A DNA stretch of 64,000 nt from Streptococcus cristatus (GCF_008369405.1 NZ_VSJJ01000001.1:473597-537596), one strand, 5' to 3'. Shown: positions 54,830 to 64,000, numbered from the stretch's first letter. Notes: generated by a model not told the origin, from the letters alone. Numbers and translations: made by a program.

Positions 54830-57526
54830 CTAAATAGCATTTTTGTCCATACCCAATTTACGTTGGATGAACTTAACAATTTCAACAATGATAATCATAG
54901 AGAAACTGCCGATCAGGACAACAGTCCATTGGGTCAAATCTAACTTGGTCACATGGAAAATCTTTTCCAGTGGATCAATTACAATAGTTGAAATCAGCAG
55001 AATGAAAGAAACCAGAATAGACCAGTTGAAGGTCTTAGACTTAAATGGGCCAACTGTAAAGATAGACTGGTAAACAGATTTTACATTATAAGCATGGAAG
55101 AGCTGGATAAGACCTAGAGTCGCAAAGGCCATTGTCAGAGCGTCCGCATGGATCGCTTTTACATCGCCGATATGAACTGGATTAGCAATAGCATAGCCAT
55201 AGACGGACAGAACGAGAGCACCTTGCAGCAATCCTTGGTAGATGATGGAACTCATGACACCACCAGAGAAGAAGCTAGACTTACGACCACGAGGCTTGTG
55301 AGTCATGACACCTGGCTCAGCAGGTTCAACCCCCAGAGCAATAGCTGGGAAAGTATCCGTTACCAAGTTAATCCAAAGCAGATGAACCGGTTGCAAGACA
55401 TCCCAACTAAAGAGGGTCGCTAGGAAGATGGTCAAAACTTCAGCTGTATTAGCTGAAAGGAGATACTGGATGGTCTTTTGAATGTTTGAGAAGACCTTGC
55501 GTCCTTCTTCAACTGCGACGATAATTGTCGCAAAGTTATCATCTGCCAGAATCATGTCAGAGGCACCCTTAGATACTTCTGTACCGGTAATTCCCATACC
55601 GATACCAATATCAGCTGTTTTCAGAGCTGGCGCATCATTAACCCCGTCACCTGTCATGGCAACGACCTTACCTTGGTTTTGCCAAGCTTTAACAATCCGT
55701 ACCTTGTGCTCAGGAGAAACCCGCGCATAGACAGAGTATTGGGTAACAACTTTTTCAAATTCTTCATCAGAAAGTTCGTTGAGCTCAGCACCTGTCAAGA
55801 CATGGTCTTCTGAGTCATTTTCATCGATGATTCCCAAACGTTTGGCAATGGCTTCCGCTGTGTCTTGGTGGTCACCCGTAATCATGATTGGACGGATTCC
55901 CGCTTCTTTAGCCACACGAACGGCTTCTGCTGCTTCGGCACGTTCAGGGTCAATCATACCGATTAAGCCTGTAAAGATTAACTCATTTTCCAGATTTTCA
56001 GAAGTTAAGTCAGTCGGAACTGCATCAATAATCTTGTAGGCACCAGCCAGCACGCGCAGAGCTTGGTGAGCCATTTCTGAGTTATTAGACTTAATCAGCT
56101 GTGAAGTAGCGTCATCAATCGCTGCAACATCTCCAGCCTTATCACGGGCAACACAGCGTTTCAAGAGTTGATCTGGTGCACCCTTTACTGCCACAAGGAA
56201 TTTCCCATCTGGCAATGGATGGACAGTAGACATGAGCTTACGATCTGAATCAAAGGGCAGCTCAGCTACTCGAGGATATTTCTCTAAAAATCCTTTGACA
56301 TCATAGCCCTTGTCCAAAGCATACTGGATAAAGGCTGTTTCTGTTGGGTCACCAATCAGCTTTCCTTCTTGGTCAATCTTGGTATCATTGGCTAAGACAA
56401 CTGAACGTAAGAGCGGCAGCTCCAAACCAAGTTCAATATCTTGGCCAGCTTCATTCAGGACTCCGTGATAAAAGACTTTTTCGACCGTCATCTTATTCAT
56501 GGTCAGGGTACCGGTCTTATCTGAAGCAATAATTTCAGTTGAACCAAGTGTTTCTACTGCTGGCAATTTACGGACAATTGAATTACGCTTAGCCAAAACC
56601 TGTGTTCCCAAAGCCAAGACGATCGTAACGATGGCTGGCAGACCTTCTGGAATAGCTGCAACTGCAAGAGCGACTGAGGTCATCAGCTCACCAAGCGGAT
56701 CTTTTCCTTGAATGAAAACGCCGACTACAAAGGTCACCGCAGCAATCACTAAGATAGCGTAGGTCAGAACCTTAGACAAGCTATTGAGGTTTTGCTTGAG
56801 CGGTGTGTCAGTCTCATCCGCAGCTTGCAACATGCCTGCGATATGACCGACTTCGGTGAACATCCCTGTATTGACAACAACCCCTACTCCTCGACCATAA
56901 GTGACATTGGAATTTTGGAAGGCCATATTGACCCGATCGCCAATACCAGCATCTGCAGCTACCTCAACAGTCAAATCTTTCTCAACTGGCACAGACTCAC
57001 CCGTCAGAGCTGCTTCTTCTATTTTCAGGGAATTAGCTTCCAACAGTCGCATATCTGCTGGGACAACGTCACCGGCTTCCAGTCTAACGATATCACCAGG
57101 TACCAAGTCCTTAGAATCCACTTCTGTGACATGGCCATCACGCAGGACACGCGCAGCTGGGCTGGACATAGATTTGAGAGCCGCAATTGCTTCTTCAGCT
57201 TTGCCTTCTTGATAGACACCAAAGATAGCATTGATGATGACAACGGCTAGGATAATCACCGCATCCGCAATATCCTCACCACCTGATGTCACAACTGACA
57301 AGACCGCCGCTACCAACAAAATGATAATCATCAAATCCTTGAACTGCTCGATGAATTTCATCAAGAGAGTCTTTTTCTCTCCTTCTTCCAATTCATTGCG
57401 ACCGTAGTCTGCCAAGCGTTGCTGGGCTTGGCTACTGGTCAACCCTTGTTCGGAAGCTTCCATTGCTTGCAAAACTTCCTCAGGACTTTGCGTATAAAAA
57501 GCTTGGCGCTTTTGTTCTTTTGACAA
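54830..57526 (-). CDS. P2-type cation-translocating ATPase (Ca2+/Mn2+ exporter)
   Basis: An 898-aa P-type ATPase with about ten membrane spans. An N-terminal cation-ATPase domain is followed by TGES (about 175), PEGLPA in M4 (about 293), the phosphorylated Asp336 in SDKTGTLT, MITGDHQDTA and MTGDGVNDAPAL. This is the SERCA-like P2A group. The start is TTG at 57526, set by GGAGGAGAC. A yybP-ykoY riboswitch lies directly upstream; in S. pneumoniae an ATPase with this control (MgtA, earlier CaxP) exports Mn2+ and/or Ca2+, so the same role is likely. Confidence 0.93.
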   Translation of the reverse strand: MSKEQKRQAFYTQSPEEVLQAMEASEQGLTSSQAQQRLADYGRNELEEGEKKTLLMKFIEQFKDLMIIILLVAAVLSVVTSGGEDIADAVIILAVVIINAIFGVYQEGKAEEAIAALKSMSSPAARVLRDGHVTEVDSKDLVPGDIVRLEAGDVVPADMRLLEANSLKIEEAALTGESVPVEKDLTVEVAADAGIGDRVNMAFQNSNVTYGRGVGVVVNTGMFTEVGHIAGMLQAADETDTPLKQNLNSLSKVLTYAILVIAAVTFVVGVFIQGKDPLGELMTSVALAVAAIPEGLPAIVTIVLALGTQVLAKRNSIVRKLPAVETLGSTEIIASDKTGTLTMNKMTVEKVFYHGVLNEAGQDIELGLELPLLRSVVLANDTKIDQEGKLIGDPTETAFIQYALDKGYDVKGFLEKYPRVAELPFDSDRKLMSTVHPLPDGKFLVAVKGAPDQLLKRCVARDKAGDVAAIDDATSQLIKSNNSEMAHQALRVLAGAYKIIDAVPTDLTSENLENELIFTGLIGMIDPERAEAAEAVRVAKEAGIRPIMITGDHQDTAEAIAKRLGIIDENDSEDHVLTGAELNELSDEEFEKVVTQYSVYARVSPEHKVRIVKAWQNQGKVVAMTGDGVNDAPALKTADIGIGMGITGTEVSKGASDMILADDNFATIIVAVEEGRKVFSNIQKTIQYLLSANTAEVLTIFLATLFSWDVLQPVHLLWINLVTDTFPAIALGVEPAEPGVMTHKPRGRKSSFFSGGVMSSIIYQGLLQGALVLSVYGYAIANPVHIGDVKAIHADALTMAFATLGLIQLFHAYNVKSVYQSIFTVGPFKSKTFNWSILVSFILLISTIVIDPLEKIFHVTKLDLTQWTVVLIGSFSMIIIVEIVKFIQRKLGMDKNAI

Positions 57527-57559
57527 AATGTCTCCTCCTTTTGATGGGCCTCTTTCAAA

Positions 57560-57672
57560 ATAAACAAAAAAGAGACCTGTTAATTAACAAGTCTCGCTAT
57601 TTCATACAAGGCCGGAAATTTCTTTCGTATTGACGACCTTGTAACGGTAAAACCGTTAGCTACTCCCTTGAG
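57560..57672 (-). promoter_or_regulatory. yybP-ykoY (manganese) riboswitch
   Basis: On the minus strand the leader has the hallmark AAGGGAGTAGC near its 5' end, CCGTTACAAGGTCGTCAATACG in two conserved pieces (CCGTTAC and CGTCAATACG) and GGCCTTG closing the helix. It is followed by a terminator hairpin (GAGACTTGTTAA...AACAGGTCTC, 57572-57595) and TTTTTTG. Mn2+ binding would prevent termination and switch on the exporter gene. Confidence 0.85.
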
Positions 57673-57679
57673 TGTATTT

Positions 57680-57707
57680 ATTATACCAAAATTTTTGTAT
57701 TTTTCAA
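57680..57707 (-). promoter_or_regulatory. promoter of the riboswitch-controlled ATPase
   Basis: TTGAAA (57702-57707) and TATAAT (57680-57685) are 16 nt apart on the minus strand. The predicted start lies just before the riboswitch aptamer. The -35 lies just before the stop of the leftward DUF1934 gene. Confidence 0.7.
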
Positions 57708-57717
57708 GGCAGAGCTG

Positions 57718-58122
57718 TTATTTTTCAAACTTTTCTTCCGTCCATTCTATTTTCATCTGATAAGAGGCAAAGAGCTGATCATCTTCGGCTCTTTTCAAAT
57801 CATAGTGAAGTTCCAAAGCCTGATTTTCTACATCTAAGTGATAGTGCTGAGTGTCTGTCACAAACTGTTGAGCACCCAGCGGAGTCGGGATAGATACTAC
57901 ATGCTGACCATTATTGATAAAATGAAGAATGGTCTTAGGCTCAGAAAAGCGGGTCATGGTCAGCTTATCCGCATTAAATTTCAGAACGACCTTTTCCTGC
58001 TCCTCGCTCTGATAAATCAAATAGTGATTGCTCCCTTTTTGTGTCCATTCTACATCATAAACTTGGTCAATCAACTCCATTTGCTCATCTAATTTGATTT
58101 GATTTCTCATTCTAATTTTCAT
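57718..58122 (-). CDS. DUF1934 (YwiB-like) beta-barrel protein
   Basis: A 134-aa protein; I favour the ATG at 58122 (MKIRMRNQIKLDEQMELIDQ), with GGAATGCGAG upstream, over the longer frame to 58221. It has alternating beta-strands (GSNHYLIYQSEEQEKVVLKFNADKLTMTR, then STPTPLG-type turn and YHLDVENQALELHYDL) typical of the calycin-like DUF1934 fold. Function unknown. Divergent from the HD hydrolase gene. Confidence 0.8.
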   Translation of the reverse strand: MKIRMRNQIKLDEQMELIDQVYDVEWTQKGSNHYLIYQSEEQEKVVLKFNADKLTMTRFSEPKTILHFINNGQHVVSIPTPLGAQQFVTDTQHYHLDVENQALELHYDLKRAEDDQLFASYQMKIEWTEEKFEK

Positions 58123-58239
58123 GATTTTCTCGCATTCCTTGTTTCTTTCTTCTATTTTATCAAAAATTTCTTGATAATTCTTCCTTTCTACTTCAGGCTT
58201 TGAATTTCGCCCACTGAGCATTTATGATATAATAGGACT

Positions 58240-59541
58240 ATGATTGAAAAAGTATTTCGAGATCCAGTCCACAATTATGTGCATGTGGATCATCAGGTCA
58301 TTTATGATTTAATCAATACTAAAGAATTTCAACGGCTGCGCCGCATCAAACAGCTGGGTACTTCTGGCTATACTTTTCACGGCGGTGAGCACAGCCGTTT
58401 TTCGCATTGTCTGGGAGCTTACGAGATTGCCCGGTGCATCACCAAGATTTTCAATGAAAAATATAGCGATGTCTGGGATAGTCACGAAAGTCTGCTGACC
58501 ATGACGGCTGCTCTTCTGCATGACTTGGGACATGGCGCTTATTCACATACTTTTGAGCGCCTCTTTGATACCGATCATGAGGACATTACGCGGCAAGTCA
58601 TCACCAGTCCTGAGACGGAGATTCATCAGGCCTTGATACAAGTTTCGCCCGATTTTCCCGAAAAGGTGGCTAGCGTCATCAATCATACCTATCCTAATAA
58701 ACAGGTGGTCCAGCTGATTTCCAGCCAGATTGATGTGGATCGGATGGATTATCTCTTGCGGGATTCCTTTTTCACTGGCGCTTCTTATGGGCAATTTGAC
58801 TTGACTAGAATTTTACGAGTGATTTGTCCTGTAGAAAAGGGCATCGCTTTCAAGCGCAATGGCATGCATGCGGTTGAAGACTACGTAGTCAGCCGCTACC
58901 AGATGTACATGCAGGTCTATTTTCACCCAGCCAGCAGGGCTATGGAAGTCTTACTGCAAAACCTGCTCAAGCGAGCCAAGTTTCTCTATCCGGCTCAGAA
59001 GGATTATTTTGCTCTGTCATCGCCCAATCTCATTCCATTCTTTGAAAACAGAGTGACCCTGCAGGATTATCTGGCCTTGGATGATGGTGTTATGAATACC
59101 TATTTCCAAGTTTGGATGACTAGTCCAGACAAGATTTTATCTGACTTGGCTCAGCGTTTTATCAACCGCAAGGTCTTTAAGTCTATCGTCTTCTCTCAGG
59201 AAAACGAAGCGCACTTGGATATCATGCGAGACCTAGTTGGACAGGTTGGTTTCGACCCTGATTACTATACTGCTATCCATCGTAATTTTGATTTGCCTTA
59301 TGATTTCTACCGGCCTGACGTTGAAAAACCCCGGACCCAGATTGAAATCCTGCAAAAAGATGGTAGTTTAGCAGAGTTATCTAGCCTGTCTCCTATCGTT
59401 CATTCGCTAGCCGGGACCAGACAGGGCGATAATCGCTTTTACTTCCCTAAGGAAATGCTGGCAGAGACTGGACTTTTCAGCGAGAAAAACCAGACCTTTA
59501 TGCACTATATCAAAAACGACCAATTTACCTACGGAGAATAA
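58240..59541 (+). CDS. HD-domain phosphohydrolase (YwfO-like)
   Basis: A 433-aa protein. The first metal His lies in GGEHSRFSHCLGAYEIAR, the HD pair in LLHDLGHGAYSH and the last Asp in SQIDVDRMDYLLRDS. This is the pattern of dNTP triphosphohydrolase-like enzymes; nucleotide specificity cannot be told. The ATG lies 6 nt after an extended TATAAT (58228-58233) without a usable Shine-Dalgarno, again suggesting a leaderless transcript. It is followed after 2 bp by the Cof phosphatase gene. Confidence 0.9.
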   Translation: MIEKVFRDPVHNYVHVDHQVIYDLINTKEFQRLRRIKQLGTSGYTFHGGEHSRFSHCLGAYEIARCITKIFNEKYSDVWDSHESLLTMTAALLHDLGHGAYSHTFERLFDTDHEDITRQVITSPETEIHQALIQVSPDFPEKVASVINHTYPNKQVVQLISSQIDVDRMDYLLRDSFFTGASYGQFDLTRILRVICPVEKGIAFKRNGMHAVEDYVVSRYQMYMQVYFHPASRAMEVLLQNLLKRAKFLYPAQKDYFALSSPNLIPFFENRVTLQDYLALDDGVMNTYFQVWMTSPDKILSDLAQRFINRKVFKSIVFSQENEAHLDIMRDLVGQVGFDPDYYTAIHRNFDLPYDFYRPDVEKPRTQIEILQKDGSLAELSSLSPIVHSLAGTRQGDNRFYFPKEMLAETGLFSEKNQTFMHYIKNDQFTYGE

Positions 59542-59543
59542 AT

Positions 59544-60353
59544 ATGTCTATCAAATTAGTTGCCGTTGACATTGACGGCACCCTTGTAAATAACCAAAAA
59601 GAAATCACGCCTGAAGTCTTCAGCGCTGTTCAGGATGCCAAGGCTGCTGGTGTCAAAATCGTTATTGCAACCGGCCGTCCTATTGCAGGAGTTCAAAAAC
59701 TCCTAGAGGAGCTAGAGCTCAACCAGCCAGACAACTATGTCGTGACCTTCAACGGCGGACTGGTGCAGGATACGGTCACAGGTCAAGAATTGATCAAAGA
59801 AACACTGTCTTATGACGACTATCTGGATATCGAGCTGCTCGGACGAAAATTAGGCGTTCACATGCATGCCATCACCAAGGACGGTATTTATACGGCTAAT
59901 CGCAACATCGGCAAGTACACTGTTTACGAGTCCAATCTGGTCAATATGCCCGTCTACTATCGCACGCCTGAAGAAATGACTGATAAAGAAATCGTCAAGT
60001 GCATGTATATTGATGAGCCAGAAATTCTGGATGCGGCCATTGCCAAGCTGCCGCAGGAATTAGCCGAAAAATATACACTGGTTAAATCAGCTCCTTTCTA
60101 TCTAGAAATTGTCAAAAAAACCGTCAATAAAGGAGCTGCTATCCTCCATCTAGCTGAAAAACTTGGCTTGAGCAAGGAGCAGACCATGGCTATTGGTGAT
60201 GAAGAAAATGACCGCGCCATGCTGGAAGCAGTCGGATCTCCTGTTGTCATGGAAAACGGCAGAGAAGAACTCAAGAAAATCGCCAAATACATCACCAAGT
60301 CGAACGAAGAATCCGGCGTAGCACACGCTATTAGAGAGTGGGTATTAGACTAA
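59544..60353 (+). CDS. Cof-type HAD phosphatase
   Basis: A 269-aa HAD IIB phosphatase: motif I VAVDIDGTLVNNQKEIT, motif II VIATGRPIAG, the Lys in VNKGAAILHLAEKLGL and motif IV AIGDEENDRAMLEAV. Such enzymes dephosphorylate sugar phosphates or flavin/pyridoxal precursors. It is part of a tightly packed rightward operon with the HD gene (2 bp upstream) and murM (stop/start overlap TAATG), with a GGAGAATAA ribosome binding site. Confidence 0.92.
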   Translation: MSIKLVAVDIDGTLVNNQKEITPEVFSAVQDAKAAGVKIVIATGRPIAGVQKLLEELELNQPDNYVVTFNGGLVQDTVTGQELIKETLSYDDYLDIELLGRKLGVHMHAITKDGIYTANRNIGKYTVYESNLVNMPVYYRTPEEMTDKEIVKCMYIDEPEILDAAIAKLPQELAEKYTLVKSAPFYLEIVKKTVNKGAAILHLAEKLGLSKEQTMAIGDEENDRAMLEAVGSPVVMENGREELKKIAKYITKSNEESGVAHAIREWVLD

Positions 60354-61567
60354 TGTTTAGTTACAAAATTGGAATTTCAGCACAGGAACACGATGATTTT
60401 GTCGCAGCTCATCCGCAGGCCAATCTCCTGCAGAGTGCAGCCTGGGCTCAAATCAAGGACAACTGGGGAAATGAGCGCTTGGGCTTCTATAAAGACGACC
60501 GCTTGGTAGCAGCTGCCAGTGTCCTGATCAAACCACTGTCCTTGGGAATGACCATGCTTTATATCCCTCGCGGTCCCATCATGGACTATAGCAACAAGGA
60601 GCTGCTGACCTTTGTTTTGGCATCGCTCAAGAAGTTCGCCAAGGAGAAAAAAGCGCTCTTTGTCAAGTTTGATCCTAGCCTCTTTCTGGCAGAAAGCAAG
60701 ATGGGCGGTGAATTGCAAGACAAAGTAGAGACGATTAAGCTGATTCAAGAACTGCAGCAAGCAGGAGCTGTCTGGGTCGGACGGACCGAGTCTCTGGATG
60801 AAACCATCCAGCCTCGCTTGCAGGCCAATATCCATAAAGAAGATTTTAGTGAAGAACTGCTTTCTAAAAGCACACGTCAGGCTATTCGCACTGCCCGTAA
60901 CAAAGGCATTCAAATCCAATTTGGCGGAGCAGAATTGCTGGATGACTTTTCAGCCCTAATGAAGAAAACAGAAAACAGAAAAAAAATCCACCTGCGTGGC
61001 AAAGACTATTACCAAAAATTGCTGGATACTTATCCTGAGCACTCCTACATCACCTTGTCCAGCATTGATCTAAAGGCACGCTTAGAAGACTTGCAGGCTC
61101 AGCTGACCAAGACACTCAAGGAAGCAGAGAAATTTACCGAAAAAACCAAGCCGGGCAAGATTGAGAATAACCAGCAAGAACAAAAACGTCTCCAAGAAGA
61201 GATTGACTTTCTGCAGGACAAAATCAGCCAAGGTGCTACTGTCGTTCCCCTGTCTGGCACCTTGGTCTTAGAATACGGCAAGACTTCTGAAAATATCTAT
61301 GCCGGAATGGACGAGGAGTACCGTCGTTATCAGCCAGCCATCATCACTTGGTACGAAACGGCCAAACATGCTTTTGAGCGTGGAGCTGATTGGCAAAATA
61401 TGGGCGGAATCGAAAACGACCTCAAGGGCGGTCTCTACAGCTTTAAATCCAAGTTCAATCCGACCATTGAGGAATTTGCTGGTGAGTTTAACCTGCCGAC
61501 CAATCCTCTTTACCACCTCTCCAATCTGGCCTACACTATCAGAAAGAAACTGCGCAGCAAGCATTAA
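60353..61567 (+). CDS. murM: MurM, Lipid II branch-forming aminoacyl transferase
   Basis: A 404-aa FemABX-family protein; the ATG at 60353 overlaps the preceding stop (TAATG). It carries the two GNAT-like lobes (IPRGPIMDYS...; IYAGMDEEYRRYQPAIITWYETAKHAFERG) and the long coiled-coil arm (about 240-295, LQAQLTKTLKEAEKF...). It closely follows pneumococcal MurM as I recall it. It adds the first residue (Ser or Ala from aminoacyl-tRNA) to the Lipid II lysine. High MurM activity contributes to penicillin resistance. Confidence 0.9.
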   Translation: MFSYKIGISAQEHDDFVAAHPQANLLQSAAWAQIKDNWGNERLGFYKDDRLVAAASVLIKPLSLGMTMLYIPRGPIMDYSNKELLTFVLASLKKFAKEKKALFVKFDPSLFLAESKMGGELQDKVETIKLIQELQQAGAVWVGRTESLDETIQPRLQANIHKEDFSEELLSKSTRQAIRTARNKGIQIQFGGAELLDDFSALMKKTENRKKIHLRGKDYYQKLLDTYPEHSYITLSSIDLKARLEDLQAQLTKTLKEAEKFTEKTKPGKIENNQQEQKRLQEEIDFLQDKISQGATVVPLSGTLVLEYGKTSENIYAGMDEEYRRYQPAIITWYETAKHAFERGADWQNMGGIENDLKGGLYSFKSKFNPTIEEFAGEFNLPTNPLYHLSNLAYTIRKKLRSKH

Positions 61568-61581
61568 AAGAAAGGAAGCCT

Positions 61582-62817
61582 ATGACCTTTAAACTTCTCA
61601 GCCAAGAAGAATTCATCCAGCATACCTCAGCTAGCTCCCAACGCTCCTTTATGCAGACCGTGGAAATGGCAGAGCTGCTGAGCAAGCGTGGCTTCAGTAC
61701 CCAGTATATCGGCTACACTGACCCGCAGGGACAGGTAGTGGTGTCTGCTGTCCTCTACAGTATGCCTATGACTGGCGGCCTCCATATGGAAATCAACTGC
61801 GGTCCTGTCTCTACCGATGCTCAATACCTGCCCCCCTTCTATCAAGACTTGCAGGCTTACGCTAAAAAAGAAGGCGCTCTAGAGCTCATCATCAAGCCCT
61901 ACGAGACTTATCAGACCTTTGACAGCAATGGCCAGCCCACATCTGATGAAAAAGTCGAGCTTATCCAGCAACTGACTGATTTGTGCTTTGACTTTGACGG
62001 CCTACAGACGGGCTATCCGGGTGGGGAACCTGATTGGCATTATGTCAAAGACTTAGCTGGTCTAACGGAGAAAGACTTGCTCAAGTCCTTCAGTAAAAAT
62101 GGCAAGGCGACCGTCAAAAAGGCTAATACCTTTGGTATCAAGCTAAAAAGGCTAGAACGTGACCAACTCAGCATTTTCAAAGACATCACAGCTGCTACTT
62201 CTGACCGGCGGGAATACGATGACAAGCCACTAGACTACTATCAAGATTTTTATGATAGCTTTGGTCAGCAGGCGGACTTTATGACAGCCAGCCTTAACTT
62301 CAAGGACTATCTTCAGAACTTACAAAAAGACCAAGAGAAACTGGGCCAGAAAATCCAGAAACTGCAGGCTGACTTGGAAAAAAATCCTCAATCTGAAAAG
62401 AAACAAAACCAGCTGCGAGAGCTTTCCAGCCAGTTTGACAGCTTTGAAACCCGCAAAGCAGAGGCTCAAGAGCTGATTGACAAGTACGGCGACCAAGACC
62501 AGATCCTAGCTGCCAGCCTCTTTATCTATACTCCCCAGGAAGCAACCTATCTCTTCAGCGGCTCCTATCCTGAGTTTAACAAATTCTACGCTCCAGCCTT
62601 GCTTCAGGAATACGTTATGACCGAAAGTATCAAGAGAGGCATTCCATTTTATAATTTCCTCGGTATTATGGGAATTTTCGATGGTTCCGACGGCGTTCTG
62701 CGCTTCAAGCAAAACTTCAATGGCTTTATCGTCCGAAAAATGGGGACTTTCCGTTATTATCCTAACCCACTCAAGTTTAAGCTGCTTCAACTCATAAAGA
62801 AACTTCTAAGACGTTAA
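61582..62817 (+). CDS. murN: MurN, second-residue Lipid II branch transferase
   Basis: A 411-aa FemABX protein with the same two-lobe fold and coiled-coil arm (about 250-300, DQEKLGQKIQKLQADLEK). Typical of MurN are SAVLYSMPMTGGLHMEINCGPVS and GIMGIFDGSDGVLRFKQNFNG. It adds the second residue (usually Ala) of the dipeptide branch. It lies 14 bp after murM with a GAAAGGAAGC ribosome binding site and ends at a bidirectional terminator. Confidence 0.9.
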   Translation: MTFKLLSQEEFIQHTSASSQRSFMQTVEMAELLSKRGFSTQYIGYTDPQGQVVVSAVLYSMPMTGGLHMEINCGPVSTDAQYLPPFYQDLQAYAKKEGALELIIKPYETYQTFDSNGQPTSDEKVELIQQLTDLCFDFDGLQTGYPGGEPDWHYVKDLAGLTEKDLLKSFSKNGKATVKKANTFGIKLKRLERDQLSIFKDITAATSDRREYDDKPLDYYQDFYDSFGQQADFMTASLNFKDYLQNLQKDQEKLGQKIQKLQADLEKNPQSEKKQNQLRELSSQFDSFETRKAEAQELIDKYGDQDQILAASLFIYTPQEATYLFSGSYPEFNKFYAPALLQEYVMTESIKRGIPFYNFLGIMGIFDGSDGVLRFKQNFNGFIVRKMGTFRYYPNPLKFKLLQLIKKLLRR

Positions 62818-62843
62818 AAAACCAAGGTCTCCCTTGGTTTTTT
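62816..62843. terminator. bidirectional terminator between murN and the CHAP gene
   Basis: AAAAAACCAAGG and CCTTGGTTTTTT form a perfect 12-bp stem with a 4-nt loop. It serves both convergent transcripts. Confidence 0.9.
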
Positions 62844-62847
62844 GTGT

Positions 62848-64000
62848 TTATCTATAACGAGGTGATGCAAAACCACGGATATTTCCATGACCGATACGGT
62901 AAGTATTGCGTTTAACTTCGTTGTTACTGTTACCTTCAATCGTATGAATGATACCATTTTCAACTTTTTCGACAATACCGATATGATCAGCCCAGCCATC
63001 ATTTTGCTGGCTATTTTGATCCCAGTTAAAGGTGATGATATCGCCCGCTTCAGGTGTAGAATTACCATCTTCATTCCAGATACCTAGACGTTTAAAGATG
63101 TGAATATGGCGCTCGACACCGCATTCGCGGCCGATAAGATCGCTCAAGCCTTCTCTTTGGAAAATAACTGTCGTGAAAATGTCGCACCAGTCATCTGAAT
63201 TCTTCACAGCATAACCAACTGGTAACGGTTTAACGCTATTATAGTCATTGACCAGACGATGGTGCTCAGCACTGCCTCCCTTGACGCCAACCATCGCTGC
63301 TGCTGCTGCAAGAACACGATCACGCTGACTGCTAGGCGATTGAGGATGCTTAATAGAAATCGTGGTCTTCTCTCCACCAGCACCTTGCAGCTGATTGCGA
63401 TTATTCAAGTAATATAGGTGAACATTGTACTCGCCTTGACTATTTTTATGGTCTCTTGCATAAATATGCTTGCGATAAGTACCATCAGCTTGGCGTTCCG
63501 CCGTATACCACTGAGTATCATCTTGTCCATTTTGACTGGACCAAGTTGGCAAATAGACAGTTTTGACACCTTCTGGAGCTACAACACCAGAAACGACGAT
63601 ATCAAATTCACCAGTTTCATTGTTTTTATTTTGGATACTGATTTTTCCCTGTGGTTTCTCCCCTGTCGCAATGGAAACCTTAGTTGTTGTGCCACCGACA
63701 CCGACCATCTTACCGTCGTTTTGGACATAGTACAAGTGGACACTGTAGTCGCCGACAGAATTTTTGTGTTCGCTGGCACGGACGGTGAATTTATATGTAC
63801 CGTCTGACTGTTTCTGCGCCTTGTGCCATATCAAATCATCCTGACCTTGCTCATTTGACCAAGTTGGAAGCAAGACTTCACGAACGCCTTGTGGGCTAGA
63901 AACCTCGGACACGATCACATCGAATGTGCCAGTCTTGGGATTGTTGTTGGCAATAGTCAACTTGCCTTCTGGTTTCGCAACTGAAGCAAGACTAACCTTA
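62848..64000 (-). CDS. secreted CHAP hydrolase with Bsp-like repeats (5' part outside window)
   Basis: The frame stays open to the window edge, so the start and any signal peptide are missing; at least 384 residues are visible. Two complete GBS Bsp-like repeats (about 90 aa each, GTFDVIVSEVSSPQGVREVLLPTWSNEQGQDD..., then a homologous copy) and the tail of a third (TTKVSLA...KPEGKLTI at the edge) are followed by a CHAP domain with Cys in NSDDWCDIF, His in GWADHIGIVE and the EGNS motif. It is a probable surface or secreted peptidoglycan amidase/endopeptidase acting in cell separation or shape. Confidence 0.9.
   Translation of the reverse strand, partial: KVSLASVAKPEGKLTIANNNPKTGTFDVIVSEVSSPQGVREVLLPTWSNEQGQDDLIWHKAQKQSDGTYKFTVRASEHKNSVGDYSVHLYYVQNDGKMVGVGGTTTKVSIATGEKPQGKISIQNKNNETGEFDIVVSGVVAPEGVKTVYLPTWSSQNGQDDTQWYTAERQADGTYRKHIYARDHKNSQGEYNVHLYYLNNRNQLQGAGGEKTTISIKHPQSPSSQRDRVLAAAAAMVGVKGGSAEHHRLVNDYNSVKPLPVGYAVKNSDDWCDIFTTVIFQREGLSDLIGRECGVERHIHIFKRLGIWNEDGNSTPEAGDIITFNWDQNSQQNDGWADHIGIVEKVENGIIHTIEGNSNNEVKRNTYRIGHGNIRGFASPRYR

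Overview
The window is 64 kb of chromosome from a low-GC Gram-positive coccus, almost certainly a viridans Streptococcus of the mitis/sanguinis/gordonii type. The evidence is the gene content and order: the F-type ATPase operon starting with subunit c, a murA-epuA-endA block, folA-(56-aa membrane gene)-clpX-engB, HAD-gyrB-ezrA, rodA, ftsEX next to prfB, a murM-murN bridge-synthesis pair, and a secreted CHAP hydrolase. No rRNA, tRNA, CRISPR array or complete insertion sequence was seen.

Layout. (1) 1-6.9 kb is accessory DNA. It carries an ABC-2 exporter with its own promoter and CcpA-like site, a 490-bp gene-poor stretch with duplicated modules and a tyrosine-rich small ORF, and a leftward run of CPBP protease, small HTH protein, Spx-like protein, hypothetical protein, cytosine-5 DNA methyltransferase, a 33-aa membrane peptide, a RepA_N replication initiator and a small protein. 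This run abuts the 3' end of rplL at a 15-bp sequence matching the remembered attachment core of Tn5252-group ICEs, so it is read as one end (or remnant) of such an element; the other end is not in the window. (2) 6.9-20.3 kb is core: rplJ-rplL with an L10 leader, a formate/nitrite channel, mmuM, a glucosaminidase, engB-clpX-folA, thyA, glucokinase, endA, epuA and murA. (3) 20.3-26.6 kb is the complete atpEBFHAGDC operon. (4) 26.9-32.5 kb is a six-gene efflux and signalling operon: lipoprotein, membrane-fusion protein, ABC ATPase, MacB-type permease, OmpR-family regulator and histidine kinase. (5) 32.7-49.9 kb holds metabolic and cell-division genes: a lactonase-type propeller protein, eno, glycerate kinase, serB, ezrA, gyrB, rodA, a YeiH transporter and dinG. 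(6) 50-64 kb holds ftsEX, prfB with its programmed frameshift, a P-type cation ATPase under a yybP-ykoY riboswitch, an HD hydrolase, a Cof-type HAD phosphatase, murM-murN and the partial CHAP/Bsp-repeat hydrolase.

The more unusual themes are: a three-copy, highly structured ~176-bp element always placed directly downstream of leftward genes; several genes whose -10 box lies only 6-7 nt before the ATG, implying leaderless mRNAs; convergent gene pairs whose coding ends form the terminator hairpin; and a tyrosine-rich peptide ORF upstream of an ABC exporter whose possible signal sequence lies in another frame. No wholly new system can be proven from sequence alone. The exporter plus Tyr-rich ORF and the three-copy element are the best candidates for something undescribed.
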